Assembly: GCA_014905825.1 (NCBI GenBank)
Contig: JACGCN010000037.1
Coordinates: forward strand, 62,001-126,000
Direction: 5' to 3'
DNA: 64,000 bases
Source of the DNA: Lyophyllum atratum
Lineage: Eukaryota > Basidiomycota > Agaricomycetes > Agaricales > Lyophyllaceae
Shown: in pieces, positions 33,005-42,961 of the stretch
Layout: each line of letters starts with the position of its first letter
How positions within the stretch are numbered: the stretch's first letter is position 1
The notes under the pieces: generated by a model
What the model was told of the DNA's origin: nothing
The model's input: the letters and a program-made list of their open reading frames with translations, nothing else
Database searches by the model: none
Program-made: the position numbers and the translations under genes

Positions 33005-33867
33005 TTAACATACATCACGGAGTGAGGTGACCTTGTTATTCATGATAAGTGCAATAATCAACCTGCCGAACGTGAGTTATCAGTCACTTGCAGTGTCACC
33101 AATCAACGACATCAGCCACGCACCCATACAGCCCCAGTACTTCTGCAAAGATGAGGATAAGCACCATCGAAACAAACACTTTTGTTTCTTGAACATAAGC
33201 TCGTACACACTGCGAACGAGACATTAACCTCAGTCAAATTGTTCGCAATAGTCACTAGCTTGAGGGCTTACCGAGTCTCCAACAATCCCAATTGCATACC
33301 CCGCAGCCAGGCCCGTCATTCCACAGGCCAGGCCGGCACCCAGATGCGTAAATCCGGAGAATAGGGAGTAATTGTCCGGACGAACTGTCAATGAAGCAGA
33401 GGTGATCAATATAAACGACACGCGGACAGTACGGGTGACGCACGAGCTCCAGCGATGAGAACGGATACGACAAGCCCGTACACGGCAATGATACCAGACA
33501 TGACTACCGGAATCAACGACTAGGTGGTAAGAGGTATCGCGTGAGTCTCTACCCCTTCATCCACTAAGAAAGTCAGATGAGTCGCACCTTCATGATCAAC
33601 TCTGGTCTAAAGGTGCCCAAGCCAGCAATCCCGATCCCTGCTTTCGCTGTGCCGAACGCAGCACCCACCGCTGAAGTTTACAACGCAGAATATCAGAGTC
33701 AAACGTATAGAACGCGCATATAGCGCAGGCAAACCACGTACTGCTTAGTATCATCTAAATACGAACAGAAGTCAGATAAAGCGTAGTCGTCCATGGGTGG
33801 AACCACTCACTGCTGAAGCCACGCCTGCGAAGCCAAAGAACGGCGCATATGGGGGGCATGTCGCCAT
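33005..33867 (-). CDS. VMA3: V-ATPase proteolipid subunit c
   Basis: Membrane rotor subunit of the vacuolar proton pump. Seven exons, 161 aa, the usual length: 33811-33867, 33742-33754, 33588-33670, 33444-33519, 33272-33384, 33124-33209, 33005-33062. Four transmembrane helices are visible: [56 protein letters not shown] and [21 protein letters not shown]. The proton-carrying glutamate is in [11 protein letters not shown]. The second exon is only 13 nt. The sequence GTAKAGIGI and the C-terminal VxSLRDVC agree with fungal Vma3 rather than Vma11/Vma16. Confidence 0.95.
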
Positions 33868-34400
33868 GGTCGAGATGAATTTGTGGTGAAGGGTTGTGGG
33901 CTCGGTGGTTGGAGAGTACGGACAACAGAAACGTATGGAGTTGGATGGGCGTCCGGATTGGGGAGGTGTCAGTTGGGTTTGTGGGTGTTTGATAACGGGG
34001 TTGTTCACGCCGACGATGCCAACGGCTCAAGGACTTGTAAGTATATTGGGAGGTCTATTGAAAATTATGCAACTATTCGCGAAGGTACTCTACGTCGGAT
34101 ATTTCGAACTGCTCAGTAACGCTGAGAAGAATTTGCGCGAAGAAAAGATGAGAAATAATGATTTTTCACACAGCGGCGGTGTTTTCAAAGCGTCGCAGAG
34201 CCTCTATCCAAAACATAGAAAATGAAGCAACCTGGGGATGGACTCTCGTATTCTGAGAGGTTACCCCTGTGGAGCACGCACTAAACCGCGCATGCGGCGC
34301 CTTGGACGAGTAACAGACACGGCGAGGGAGACTCGTAGCAAACTTAGGACCACGACTGAAGCTACTGAAGAGCGGCATCGAATAGTGGTATTAGAAGGTA
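33868..34400. other. Spacer with two weak small frames
   Basis: Between VMA3 and the uL6m gene, both minus strand. A plus-strand frame from the ATG at 34015 to 34225 (70 aa) begins MPTAQGLVSILGGLLKIMQL. A minus-strand frame at 34166-34378 (70 aa) has an Arg/Ser-rich leader (MPLFSSFSRGPKFATSLPRR) like a mitochondrial presequence. They overlap, so at most one is likely real, and neither has a recognised homologue. Confidence 0.3.
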
Positions 34401-35099
34401 TTACTTTTTCTTGACGCTCTTTATTCTAATTTGCTCGTTCCCAATGAAAATGCCCTATGAGCCGACAAAGTCAGCTCGACGTTCACCACACAAACTAAAA
34501 GCACGACTCACTTTCCCCTTGTACGGTTCAGGCTTCCTATAACTCCGAACTTTTGCAGCGAACAATCCCAGGAGATGCTTGTCCGTGCACCCCAGGGTGA
34601 TTTTCGTCGGTGACGGCACCTCCGCCTTGATATGTGTCGGTATAGGCACGAACACGGAATGCGAGTACCCAAGCTTCATATTCAGTCGCTGTCCATTGCC
34701 GCCGTCCGCTGTCCCGCGCGGGTCCTCCTCCAGCGCTACTCTGTATCCAACACCGACAAGATACAACGGCACGTTAAAACCCTCCGTCATACCAGTAATG
34801 GCATTGAATATGAGCGTCCGTGTCGTGCCCCACATCTGCCGCTGCGCCTTGACCTCCGCATCCTCCACTGAAACAGCCATCACGTTTTGCTCGGGGAATT
34901 CAATCTTCATATACGGCTGGAGGGGCACGGAGGTGGTCCCGAGCGGGCCTGTTATTGAGAGTGCTGTCGATGAGGGAGTAAGGGTGACATTGGCGGGAAA
35001 CTTTATGGGCTCGCGTCCAATATGCGAGACGTGGGCGAGGACGCGTGGTGTGGACGAGAAACAGCGGATAGCCTGCCCCAGCTGTGACCGAATAATCAT
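34401..35099 (-). CDS. MRPL6: Mitochondrial ribosomal protein uL6m
   Basis: Large-subunit protein of the mitochondrial ribosome, 213 aa from exons 34512-35099 and 34401-34454. The N terminus (MIIRSQLGQAIRCFSSTPRVLAHVS) has the look of a mitochondrial presequence with a typical RCFSSTP cleavage region. The uL6 body follows with HIGREPIKFP, the GPLGTTSVPL strand, WGTTRTLIFNAITGMTEGF, LVGVGYR and the signature YRKPEPYKGKGIFIGNE, whose second half lies in the small last exon. An in-frame ATG 45 bases upstream is possible, but the chosen start gives the better presequence. Confidence 0.93.
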
Positions 35100-35234
35100 G
35101 GCCGTCCAAGAAATGTAGAACTGGGTTAGGTAAGCAGCTTTCATTTTCCTAAAACGCGTAAAAATAACAACGCCAATGCAAAGATCGGGCGCGTCGATGT
35201 GGCGATTGCAAGTTTATTCCAAGATATCTAAAGT

Positions 35235-36781
35235 CTACGACAAAGAAGCGCCAACCAACGTAGGAGCAATACAAACGCCATCCTTCGTGCGGATCTTGTG
35301 CACACTCTTCGTCGTGGGGTTGACCCATGCAGCCTCTCGCGACTCCAAAGTGATGAAGCCTGTCATAACATTCAGTATAGAACAGGCCGCAGAAAGTTTC
35401 GACTCACCGGGCTGAATAGCCTCGAAGATCTTCTTCTTCGGGTTGAGCTGAGGGAGTGGTGTTCCGTCTAAGAAAATGATAAGTTGTTGGTCATACGAAT
35501 GAACAATGGATTTACTCTCAAAATCAGGGCCTTCAAAGTATACCCTGTCACCTGGTTGTGCGTTCGCGGGCGGCTGGATAAGTTCAATACCTCCCTCCTT
35601 TCCGTCCTTCGATGTCGCCTTTCGAGGGTTCAATAATTAGGCTCTGGAATATGCACGACAGAAGACAACCCACACATAGAACCATGGCGAAGCTCTTCAC
35701 TCCTCGCATGCTGGCGGGCTTCAAGTTACACACCGCAACGAGGAACTTGTCCCGCATATTCTCGATTGGAATGTAGTTAACCAGTCCCGACACGACAGTC
35801 CTCGGACCTGTTTCCTCCCCAATGTCGATTTGCTGTGTGGTTGTAATCAGTTCAGTTAAATCAGACACAGTAAGGTGCAGCCTATAAACATACCTCAACG
35901 TAAAGACCATCCGCATCAGGGTGCTTCATGACTGTCAATGCAATGCTTAAAAGCGTGATTGTTAGTAACAGACACTTCACTTACTGTCAACGATACGGCC
36001 GACACGGAGGTCGATCATAGACGGCACAGGCTCTCCCTCATCAGCTGCTGGCGCCTTTCCACCCCCGGCAGCCTTCTTCTTTCCAGAATCCTCAGCGGCC
36101 GCACCCTTGTTCTTTTCCTTCTTCTCTTTCTTTGGTGCCTTCTCTGAAGGTGCAGCTGCGACAGGCGTCTCCACTGCCGCCTTCTCAGCCTCAGCAGCAG
36201 CTGGCTTCTTCTCCTTCTTCTTCGGGGGCTCGGCTTTCCGTTCGGGTTTCGGTGCATTCTCGAGATCAAATGCAACGAGGTCAAAGGACGGGCTCAAAGT
36301 ATCTGCCGAGGTACGGACGGCGGGTAAGGATTGGATGTGGTCGAAGAAACGCGTTAGCGTGGGGAGAGCGTAGTATTGTGGGGGTTGAAGTTTTGACTAG
36401 CCACTGAAGCGATCAATACGTGTCCTGGGTATATATTCACGATGACATACGAAATAAGGGTGCAGGGCACCATATATCGCGACATCTGCAGCGGTTAGAT
36501 GGTTACTGACAAGGTATGTCCGCGGTAGAAGAGTGGTAGTCAAGTCCTAGGGTCAAATCCTCCTTATTGACTTATAAATTCAACCTCGATTCAGATACAT
36601 CACATACCTGAATATTCACTTCACTGGTGACATCGGCCTGTCCTGCTTTCTCGATCCACTCCGCTACCTCCGTCTGGTCTTTTTCGGTCTGGCCGACATG
36701 ACGCGTGCCGTTCTCTGTGACAGAGACGACGAGGTCCTTGATGGGCGTATTCAATTTGGAGATGGCGGCGTGGAAGGACAT
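35235..36781 (-). CDS. ARC1: Arc1p/AIMP1-like tRNA-binding cofactor (EMAP II domain)
   Basis: Cofactor that binds tRNA and aminoacyl-tRNA synthetases. Eight exons, 388 aa: 36608-36781, 36451-36546, 35985-36396, 35894-35931, 35674-35832, 35516-35618, 35408-35467, 35235-35359. The N-terminal third is GST-C-like (YLVSNHLTAADVAIYGALHPYF). A Lys/Ala/Glu-rich basic linker follows (KKKEKKPAAAEAEKAA), typical of tRNA-binding appendages. The C-terminal EMAP II/OB-fold domain includes DLRVGRIVD, KHPDADGLYVEQID, RTVVSGLVNYIP, VAVCNLKPASMRGVKSFAMVLC, PGDRVYFEG and LNPKKKIFEAIQPG. An in-frame ATG at 36844 would add an Arg/Leu/Ser-rich leader. Confidence 0.92.
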
Positions 36782-36844
36782 CGCAGGTGGTGGTGATCTA
36801 GACAATCTTGGCAGGAATCGATGAAGGCGAGTCAGGATGCTCAT

Positions 36845-37198
36845 TTTTGGCTGCAAGATTCTGCGTGCACGTGATAGGCAGTTCTGGCGATCCGTCCGCA
36901 GGTTGAAGGCAGGCGATCTTATCTCTGAGTCTAACGGCCACTACTAGTACTAGCTAGTAGCTATAGCACTTGGTACATACGCAATGACTCGCGAATACCT
37001 ATCTCTCGTCGTAGCAGTATTTGGAATCATCTGTGTATCGATCTCTCGACACCGATTCTCCCTTTAACCTTACCTGCAACTTACCTGCCCACCTAATTCT
37101 CGAAATTCTTCAAGTCGGGACCAAAGAGGGCTATGAGACTGCAAATCGCGTATGCGTTGGGGGGGAAGTGTCGTTATCCATACAGTACACATAATTCC
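36845..37198. promoter_or_regulatory. ARC1 upstream region with CACGTG
   Basis: Lies between the ARC1 start and the stop of the oxygenase gene on the same strand. A CACGTG core sits at 36868-36873, just upstream of both possible ARC1 starts. No gene recognised in the rest. Confidence 0.35.
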
Positions 37199-38645
37199 TC
37201 AAGAATCATACTTCCCCTTCCCTCCAGCAAAGTTATTGCCAACCTTACCCATCAAGAAGTCTCCATAAACCACAGACTTGCGATATTCAGTTCTTTCTTC
37301 TGACTCCTGGAGTCTCAAAGCGGCAGCAAGGGGCATCACATTGGCATCGAAATTGGGCTCGAAGAAAAACGGAATCCTGTTCCAGTGGTGGTCAGAGAGC
37401 GACAGATGGGTTACATCGGAAAGCACGTACGAGACTCTACCAAAGCCAGGTCAGTAAGGCGCTACCAAAGGGTAGGTGGTCAGTTCACGTACCGATAATT
37501 CGATCCTCGGTGAACAACTTGGTGAAGTGTCGACCGATACAAGCCATTCGTCCAGATCTCCCACACTGCAGAGAGGAGTATTAGAGCCTATCACGCAAGT
37601 AGCAGTGGCGACCCAGAGACATACTTTCGCCGATATTACAGACGACGCAGCCTGGTATTGGGTCGGCATTGATCCACACGCCTGTCTCAGATCCCACTTT
37701 AACTACCGAGTGCGGGTCTGCCAGTGCCACTGCACCAGGGCGGCTGGAGAATACCTGGAGAGCAGAGGGTGTGGGATCAGCATATAAGAACCTAACATAC
37801 CCGAAATTCAATGTATTAGGAAGGTGAATGGATTATGGTACATACGTGAGGCAACCGTAGTCCCTGTCAGTAGGTATGAGCTTTGCAAGGTCGCGTAAAT
37901 AATAAATAACGCGATGCTTACTTGTGAGCACCACATGAGAAGCCGTCCTCGTCGTTAGGTAAAGGCGGATATCCGATGACACGCATCACCCAAAAACTAT
38001 CGTCGACTTGTTTGCGCAGATCCAACCACTCCTCAGAGGTCATACCGAGCCCTAGGGCCATGCTAAAATGGTGCCCTCTTAGCTAGACGAGTCATCTGGA
38101 AAGAGCACAAGTCATACACCTCCATAACGATTAGTCCCAACGCCTTCATCTTTTCTACCCATTCTTCATACTTGTCTCTAAACCCAGGGACGGCGGTTGG
38201 CCATTGATTTTCGCCCCACACAGGCCGTGTCTTATCCGGGATCTCGACAGGTTTGTAAAAGTCAATGGCTTCGTGATTATCGGCCTTGCCATTTGTGACG
38301 TTCTCCTTCAGCCTCGCATAACCTGAGAGCGTGCGGAGTCAGTACTGATAAGAGCATGAACTGCGAATAGGAGATTGCACCCCGCGCGTAATCCTGGTTC
38401 TTCAACGAGATTTTGTCCTTCTCCTCCTGCGGAAGGCCAAAGAATTGTTTTCCCAAGCTCGCTAGATTCTCCGGGACCGATGGATCTACAAAGGTGGAGA
38501 TATCCAAGTAGAAGAAGCCATACTCAACGCAAGCCTGATGCAGAGCAGTTGCCGTCGAGGCTCGTAGGGCCTCATCTGGGGGGCCTTGGTCAAGAAACGG
38601 CGCGATATCTATGATCGGGAGCGCGTTTGCTTTCACCGGGGACAT
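37199..38645 (-). CDS. 2-oxoglutarate/Fe(II) dioxygenase (IPNS-like)
   Basis: Cytosolic non-heme iron oxygenase of the isopenicillin N synthase-like family, 350 aa. Eight exons: 38381-38645, 38118-38322, 37922-38062, 37846-37863, 37625-37791, 37493-37565, 37431-37436, 37199-37376. The DIOX_N part (LPIIDIAPFL, ACVEYGFFYL, FFGLPQEEKDKI) is followed by the Fe-binding HKD in CGAHKDYGCLT, the distal histidine in STLHQVVHRG, and the 2OG-binding Arg/Ser in YRVSIPFFFEPN. A 6-nt exon encodes the core of RVS, so the 2OG site is split over three exons. The substrate is unknown; fungal relatives oxidise small metabolites. An in-frame ATG at 38690 is an alternative start. Confidence 0.9.
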
Positions 38646-38839
38646 GAGGAGGGCTGTAGGGATAAGGGAAAGACAGGTACCGGATCCCATGAGCCTGCAA
38701 TCATGTTACTGACTCTGCCTGGAAAGGGAATGCGATAAGATACAGTCATGAACTGATAAGATTACGCTGAATGTGATAATAGTGCTAAACTGAAGTACAA
38801 CAGGGGGTGCAGTGAATGAATTCATGCTCAAGGCTGACT

Positions 38840-40122
38840 CTAGTCTCCACGATGCTGCTGCGAGTATATCGTGCGCCCCGGATTTTGTGCTACGCGGCCG
38901 AATGGCCCACCAGGCCCTTGGAGGAAGCCGCTCGCAGGTCCAGTGTACTGCCCCGGCCAGGTTTGTGGGTCTTCTGGAGTGGCAAGGGGCGATGCCTGTG
39001 ACGTCGGATAATGATGAGGGGAGGCGTGTTCACTCGGTTCAAGGGATCGGGCGGGTGTGAGAGTTCCAGAACGTGAGGGGACGGCACTGTGGCCGTTTGC
39101 GAGCGGGGACGGTCGAGCAGAGACAGATAACCGTCCATTTGGCACAGATATGGAGGGCCCTGGGCCGCGTGCGTCGGTCCAGTCACTGTAGGCTCCATCT
39201 CCGTCGTGTTCATCGAGTGGGAGACTGCCGCTCGCTGCTCTGCTGTCTATCCTTCGGTCGTGTCTGCTTGCTGAAGAGCTGCTACTGCCCTGCCCGTTTG
39301 TCGAACTTCTAATCTTCGGTTTGTTTTTGGATGCAACTGGTGCTGATGCAGTCATATAGGTGGCTGGGCGTATTGATAGCGACGCGCCGGGATCTTCGTC
39401 GAATTCCTCCTTTTCCTTGGCCGCGCGCATAAGTAGTGCCTCCGAAAGGGATACCGGCGCAGGAATCGTGTCTGAAAACAAGCATGACATGAGGATCGTG
39501 TAGCATGACGCGAATGGGGCACACGAACCGTTAAGGAACATGAACTCCTGGTACTGCTGGGTCGTCGCAGCTTCGAGATATATACATCAGCGCGCCGAAC
39601 ACGCAAGGAGACAGGAACCATACCCATGTCACCATAATTCACTGCCGCTCTCCGCTCCGCACTAGCTCTTAGCTGTCCAGCTTGAGTCATCCTTTTAATG
39701 AATTCCTCCTTGAATGATGTCAGGTTTTCCATGTTGCCCTATGTCGAGGGAAACGCACTGTAGCAACTGAGAGAATAAAGAGTCCTTCCTTCGACAAAGC
39801 CAGGTTGCCGGTCACGCCTGAGATGAGTCTTTTCGGTCAGCCAAGTTCAAAAAAGTAAAGGAAGGCATGGAGGCATACCGTCCGCCTGAATGATATTCTC
39901 GAGCCGCAGGGAAGGTAGCAGGCTATGGCCGGGTATACGCTGTCCACCCCCAGCCACTCCGTTTTGCATGTCGACATCCGTGTCCGGTGTGTCAGAATCA
40001 GAATCGAGCTGGTCTACCTCATCTTCCATGTCTGATTCAACCATCTCCGGGGCACTCATAAAGCCTGGCTGATCTGGCGAAGGGTACGAAGGTTGGGCGG
40101 AGCCGTTGGCGTGGAGGGACAT
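38840..40122 (-). CDS. Histone-fold protein, Dpb3/CHRAC-like, with long tails
   Basis: Five exons, 353 aa: 39879-40122, 39759-39817, 39624-39708, 39529-39570, 38840-39471. Residues about 65-150 form a histone fold of the CBF/NF-Y-like type: SLLPSLRLENIIQADG, NLALSKEGLFILSVATEEFI, then RASAERRAAVNYGDMAATTQQYQEFMFL. This order matches the small histone-fold subunits of DNA polymerase epsilon (Dpb3) and CHRAC. The N terminus is acidic and the C-terminal 200 residues are Ser/Pro/Gly-rich and disordered, which is much longer than yeast Dpb3. Partner choice (Dpb4-like) cannot be told here. The fold becomes continuous only with this splicing. Confidence 0.8.
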
Positions 40123-40389
40123 GGATGATGCGTTTGGATAGAAATAGGGAGGTGATGGGGTGAGCGATTCCGAGACAGCTGTGTCAAGGATGCATGGAAG
40201 CGGGTGACGGCTTTTCAGGGATACTCGGCCAGGCAGCACTTGATGGAGGTCACGCTGGAAAGCATTTTTTCGCGGTTCAACTCGACCCTTTTACAAGTAA
40301 ATACATGCTACTACGCAGCACACCAATATCCTGTACATTTACATCGTTCATGTTGGTAGTATGTTACAACGAGGCCTGCCTGGAAAGAT

Positions 40390-40965
40390 TTATTCGATGG
40401 GGACTACCGTGCTCCCCTTGTCATCGGCCTTCTTAATGGTCAACTTGAGGATTCCGTGGTCCAAGGAGGCTGAAACACTTTTGCTATCCACTGGGCGGGG
40501 GAGCCACACAGTGCGTCGAAATGTGGCACCCCCGACAAAGGTGCGCTCAGAGGGTAACTCGTTTCCACCTTCATCGGTGGTCGTCACAGAAGTGCTGGAT
40601 CCTAGTGTCATGTCAGTTGATACTGTTACAACTACTCAAACAATCAAAAAGGTCTTGTTCGACTTACTGCCTTCCGAACTAGCTGCCTCGTCACTAGCCT
40701 GCACCAGTTTCCCCTCGACTGTCACACTCCTTCCGTCGTCTCCGATCCGGACCTCAAGGTTGTCCTTCTTGACTCCGGGAACCTCGGCTTCCACGATATA
40801 CTTGTCTTTCTCTTCCTTCACATTCATGGGCGGTTGGCCAAGCCCGAACAACGGGGTCCGATTTGCAACGTGCCCGAAGCCGCCTGAACGGCCAGGGCGG
40901 ACTGGGACGAGAGGCTCTTCCAGCGCTCGGAAGAGATCACGGAAAAGCTGGCGAGAAATAGACAT
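40390..40965 (-). CDS. Small heat shock protein (HSP20)
   Basis: ATP-independent holdase chaperone with an alpha-crystallin domain, 169 aa from exons 40668-40965 and 40390-40601. MSISRQLFRDLFRALEEP leads into the domain: PPMNVKEEKDKYIVEAEVPGVKKDNLEVRI, SVTVEGKLV, then FRRTVWLPRPVDSKSVSASLDHGILKLTIKK with the conserved HGIL in the last strands, and a C-terminal VVPIE with an I/V-x-I-like anchor. The upstream DNA carries a heat shock element and a TATA box, so heat induction is likely. Confidence 0.94.
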
Positions 40966-41011
40966 GGCTTCGACTTCGTTTTATGAGTTCCAGACGCGCC
41001 ATGACAGCGAA

Positions 41012-41051
41012 TATATACCCAAACGTAGAGCATTTCCAGAAAATTACAGAA
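41012..41051 (-). promoter_or_regulatory. Heat shock element and TATA box of HSP20
   Basis: Reading the plus strand, TTCcaGAAaaTTAcaGAA at 41034-41051 gives four alternating nGAAn-type units with one mismatch, the layout recognised by Hsf1. TATATA lies at 41012-41017, 47 bases before the ATG. A further isolated TTCCAGA lies at 41081. A CACGTG site is further upstream at 41138-41143. Confidence 0.7.
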
Positions 41052-41365
41052 CTATGCAGAAAAATGACCTCAACTGTTTCATTCCAGAGACTCGGTCTGG
41101 ACTCCGTTAACAAATACGTATCAACTTGTAGCGTCACCACGTGGCGTTGCCTTGCTTGAGAGTGGGCAACTTGGAAGTCGGAAGTTACATACCTACATAG
41201 ATGGCATGGAGACAACGCGGGTCCAAAAAATAAGAATCAAATGTCTGTGCTATTAGGTTACAAATGGTAGGGATGTGACAAGGTACAAGTACTCGAGTGT
41301 GCTCCAGATAAAATAGATACAAGGGTTACTTAGATGACAATAAAAATGCTCGGGAGAGGTCCTCA

Positions 41366-42632
41366 TCATGGAACACCTGGCCACTCCACCACCCACTGTG
41401 CCGCTACAGTATGCTCCTGGTCGTCGTCCTCCTCAAATTTAAGCTTGTACGTTGGCATGTACTTGGGAGAAGGAGCCGCCTGATCACTCTAGTCAGCGAA
41501 CACCCCCGGCAACACATAACAACTCGACTAACCCGGGGGTTCAATTCTTTCGGCGGGGTTATCACCTCAGCGCGATAGAAGCAGCTGGTGTCAGGGTACA
41601 GCGCCATGACAGTCTGGCCTGCCTGGAACTCTTGGTAAGCGCTGACGTGCGCCGGGGAGTTTGGTGGCGCGCTAGGGTCTGGAAGGGGTATGATAGCGCG
41701 TAGCGTGGTGTTATATAGGCTGAAGAAAAATGAGACAAGACCGAATCCGTCATGGCAAGATACTGTCACATACAGCCCAGGTTGTCCGTCTTCTTGTGGT
41801 TCAGCATCCTGTACTTCGTATCTTATAGGAAACTATCAGTGCCCGGAAATGGATAGCACCATCCTCGATATACCTATTTTTGTCCGCATTTATGCATCTT
41901 GTGATAAGAGCGAGAATCCAGGTGTTTTCGTCGTTATCAGCTCCACCATTTGCGGGCTTGCCTGGTGGAGGGTGAAATGCTACTTTCCTACCTTCTAAAA
42001 GTGGGAGTTGCTTCGCTAATGCTTCTCGACGTGCCTTGGGGTCGCGAGAAAACGGTATGACGGGAGATGGGCCTACAGAATTCCGCGCGGGGAGGGTTAT
42101 AGAAACACTACGACTGCTCGGAATAGCGCTTTGAGGAATGGCTCCAGGGACGGCAGATGGAGAAGGCGCTCGAGGACGCTTAAGGCGTTTTTCTACTTAT
42201 TATAGAGATTTGAAAGGAAATTAGTTGGACGTCAGGCGGTCGCTTGCATCCCTTACCTTGCGGAACTTGGTCCGGAGGAGCCTTTCTCAAGGCGATCAAA
42301 ACACCTACACGTTCAATGGCATCTTCAAGGGCCCTGAAAAAATAATAAAGGCGAGTTTTTAGTTGCGCGCTCAGCTGTTGAGAGTTTCAGCCCTACTTGG
42401 CCTCTTCCTCTGCGGCTATTTGGATGTCACGGAGTCCGGGCGAGAGTTTTTTGTAAGTCATTTTTACGCCATCCAGGCCCTCCGCCGGCAGTGTGTCATC
42501 GATAGGCCATGCTGATATCAGCCTGTTTACCCGTTCAATCGTCTCTAGAGTCGAATGGCTGGAATATTTATTTGACAACGCCGTTAGTGATTCCGCGGCA
42601 TGAGCCCAACATTCTACTTCTGTGAAAAGCAT
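41366..42632 (-). CDS. SGF29: SGF29, SAGA tandem-Tudor subunit
   Basis: Reader of H3K4me2/3 in the SAGA histone acetyltransferase complex. Six exons, 326 aa: 42397-42632, 42257-42333, 41874-42192, 41774-41821, 41533-41719, 41366-41479. The N-terminal 110 residues are helical (TLETIERVNRLISAWP, ALEDAIERVGVLIALRK). A Pro/Ser-rich linker follows, then the SGF29 C-terminal tandem Tudor: GRKVAFHPPP, WILALITRCI, YEVQDAEPQEDG, FQAGQTVMALYPDTSCFYRAEVI and YKLKFEEDDDQEHTVAAQWVVEWP. The aromatic cage residues in ALYPDTSCFYRA and the acidic DDDQ loop that hold the histone tail are present. Confidence 0.94.
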
Positions 42633-42961
42633 GGTTATGAACAGCGGGCGAGAAAAATAAATTCGACTGGCCTTCAGATGAGGCGGGGCGCGTTGGTAGA
42701 CCTCGCCGTCTGTCCATATAGAGTGCGTCGAAGGCTGGGGCTACCAGCTTTCATCAACACCGTTTAGGACTATGATGCTTTGAGTCAAGTTTGAACTTGT
42801 TGTTCAATAAATTCCACGCGTCAGATTCGGAGTCCGCCCCGAGGCAAATCGGGCATAGCTATCAGATAAGATTACATTTGTCATTATTCTTCTAGGGCCT
42901 ACCAACTTCGAAGTAGAATACACGAAACGCTAAGTACAAGGACGAGGAAATTAATACTTGA
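42633..42961. other. Spacer between SGF29 and translin, no gene recognised
   Basis: Short spacer upstream of SGF29; both flanking genes are on the minus strand. No coding pattern seen. Confidence 0.4.

Noticed and set aside
36520..36575. Possible tRNA-like T-loop (GGGTCAAATCCTCC)
   Set aside because: It overlaps an ARC1 coding exon and intron, and I could not fold the required acceptor, D and anticodon stems.
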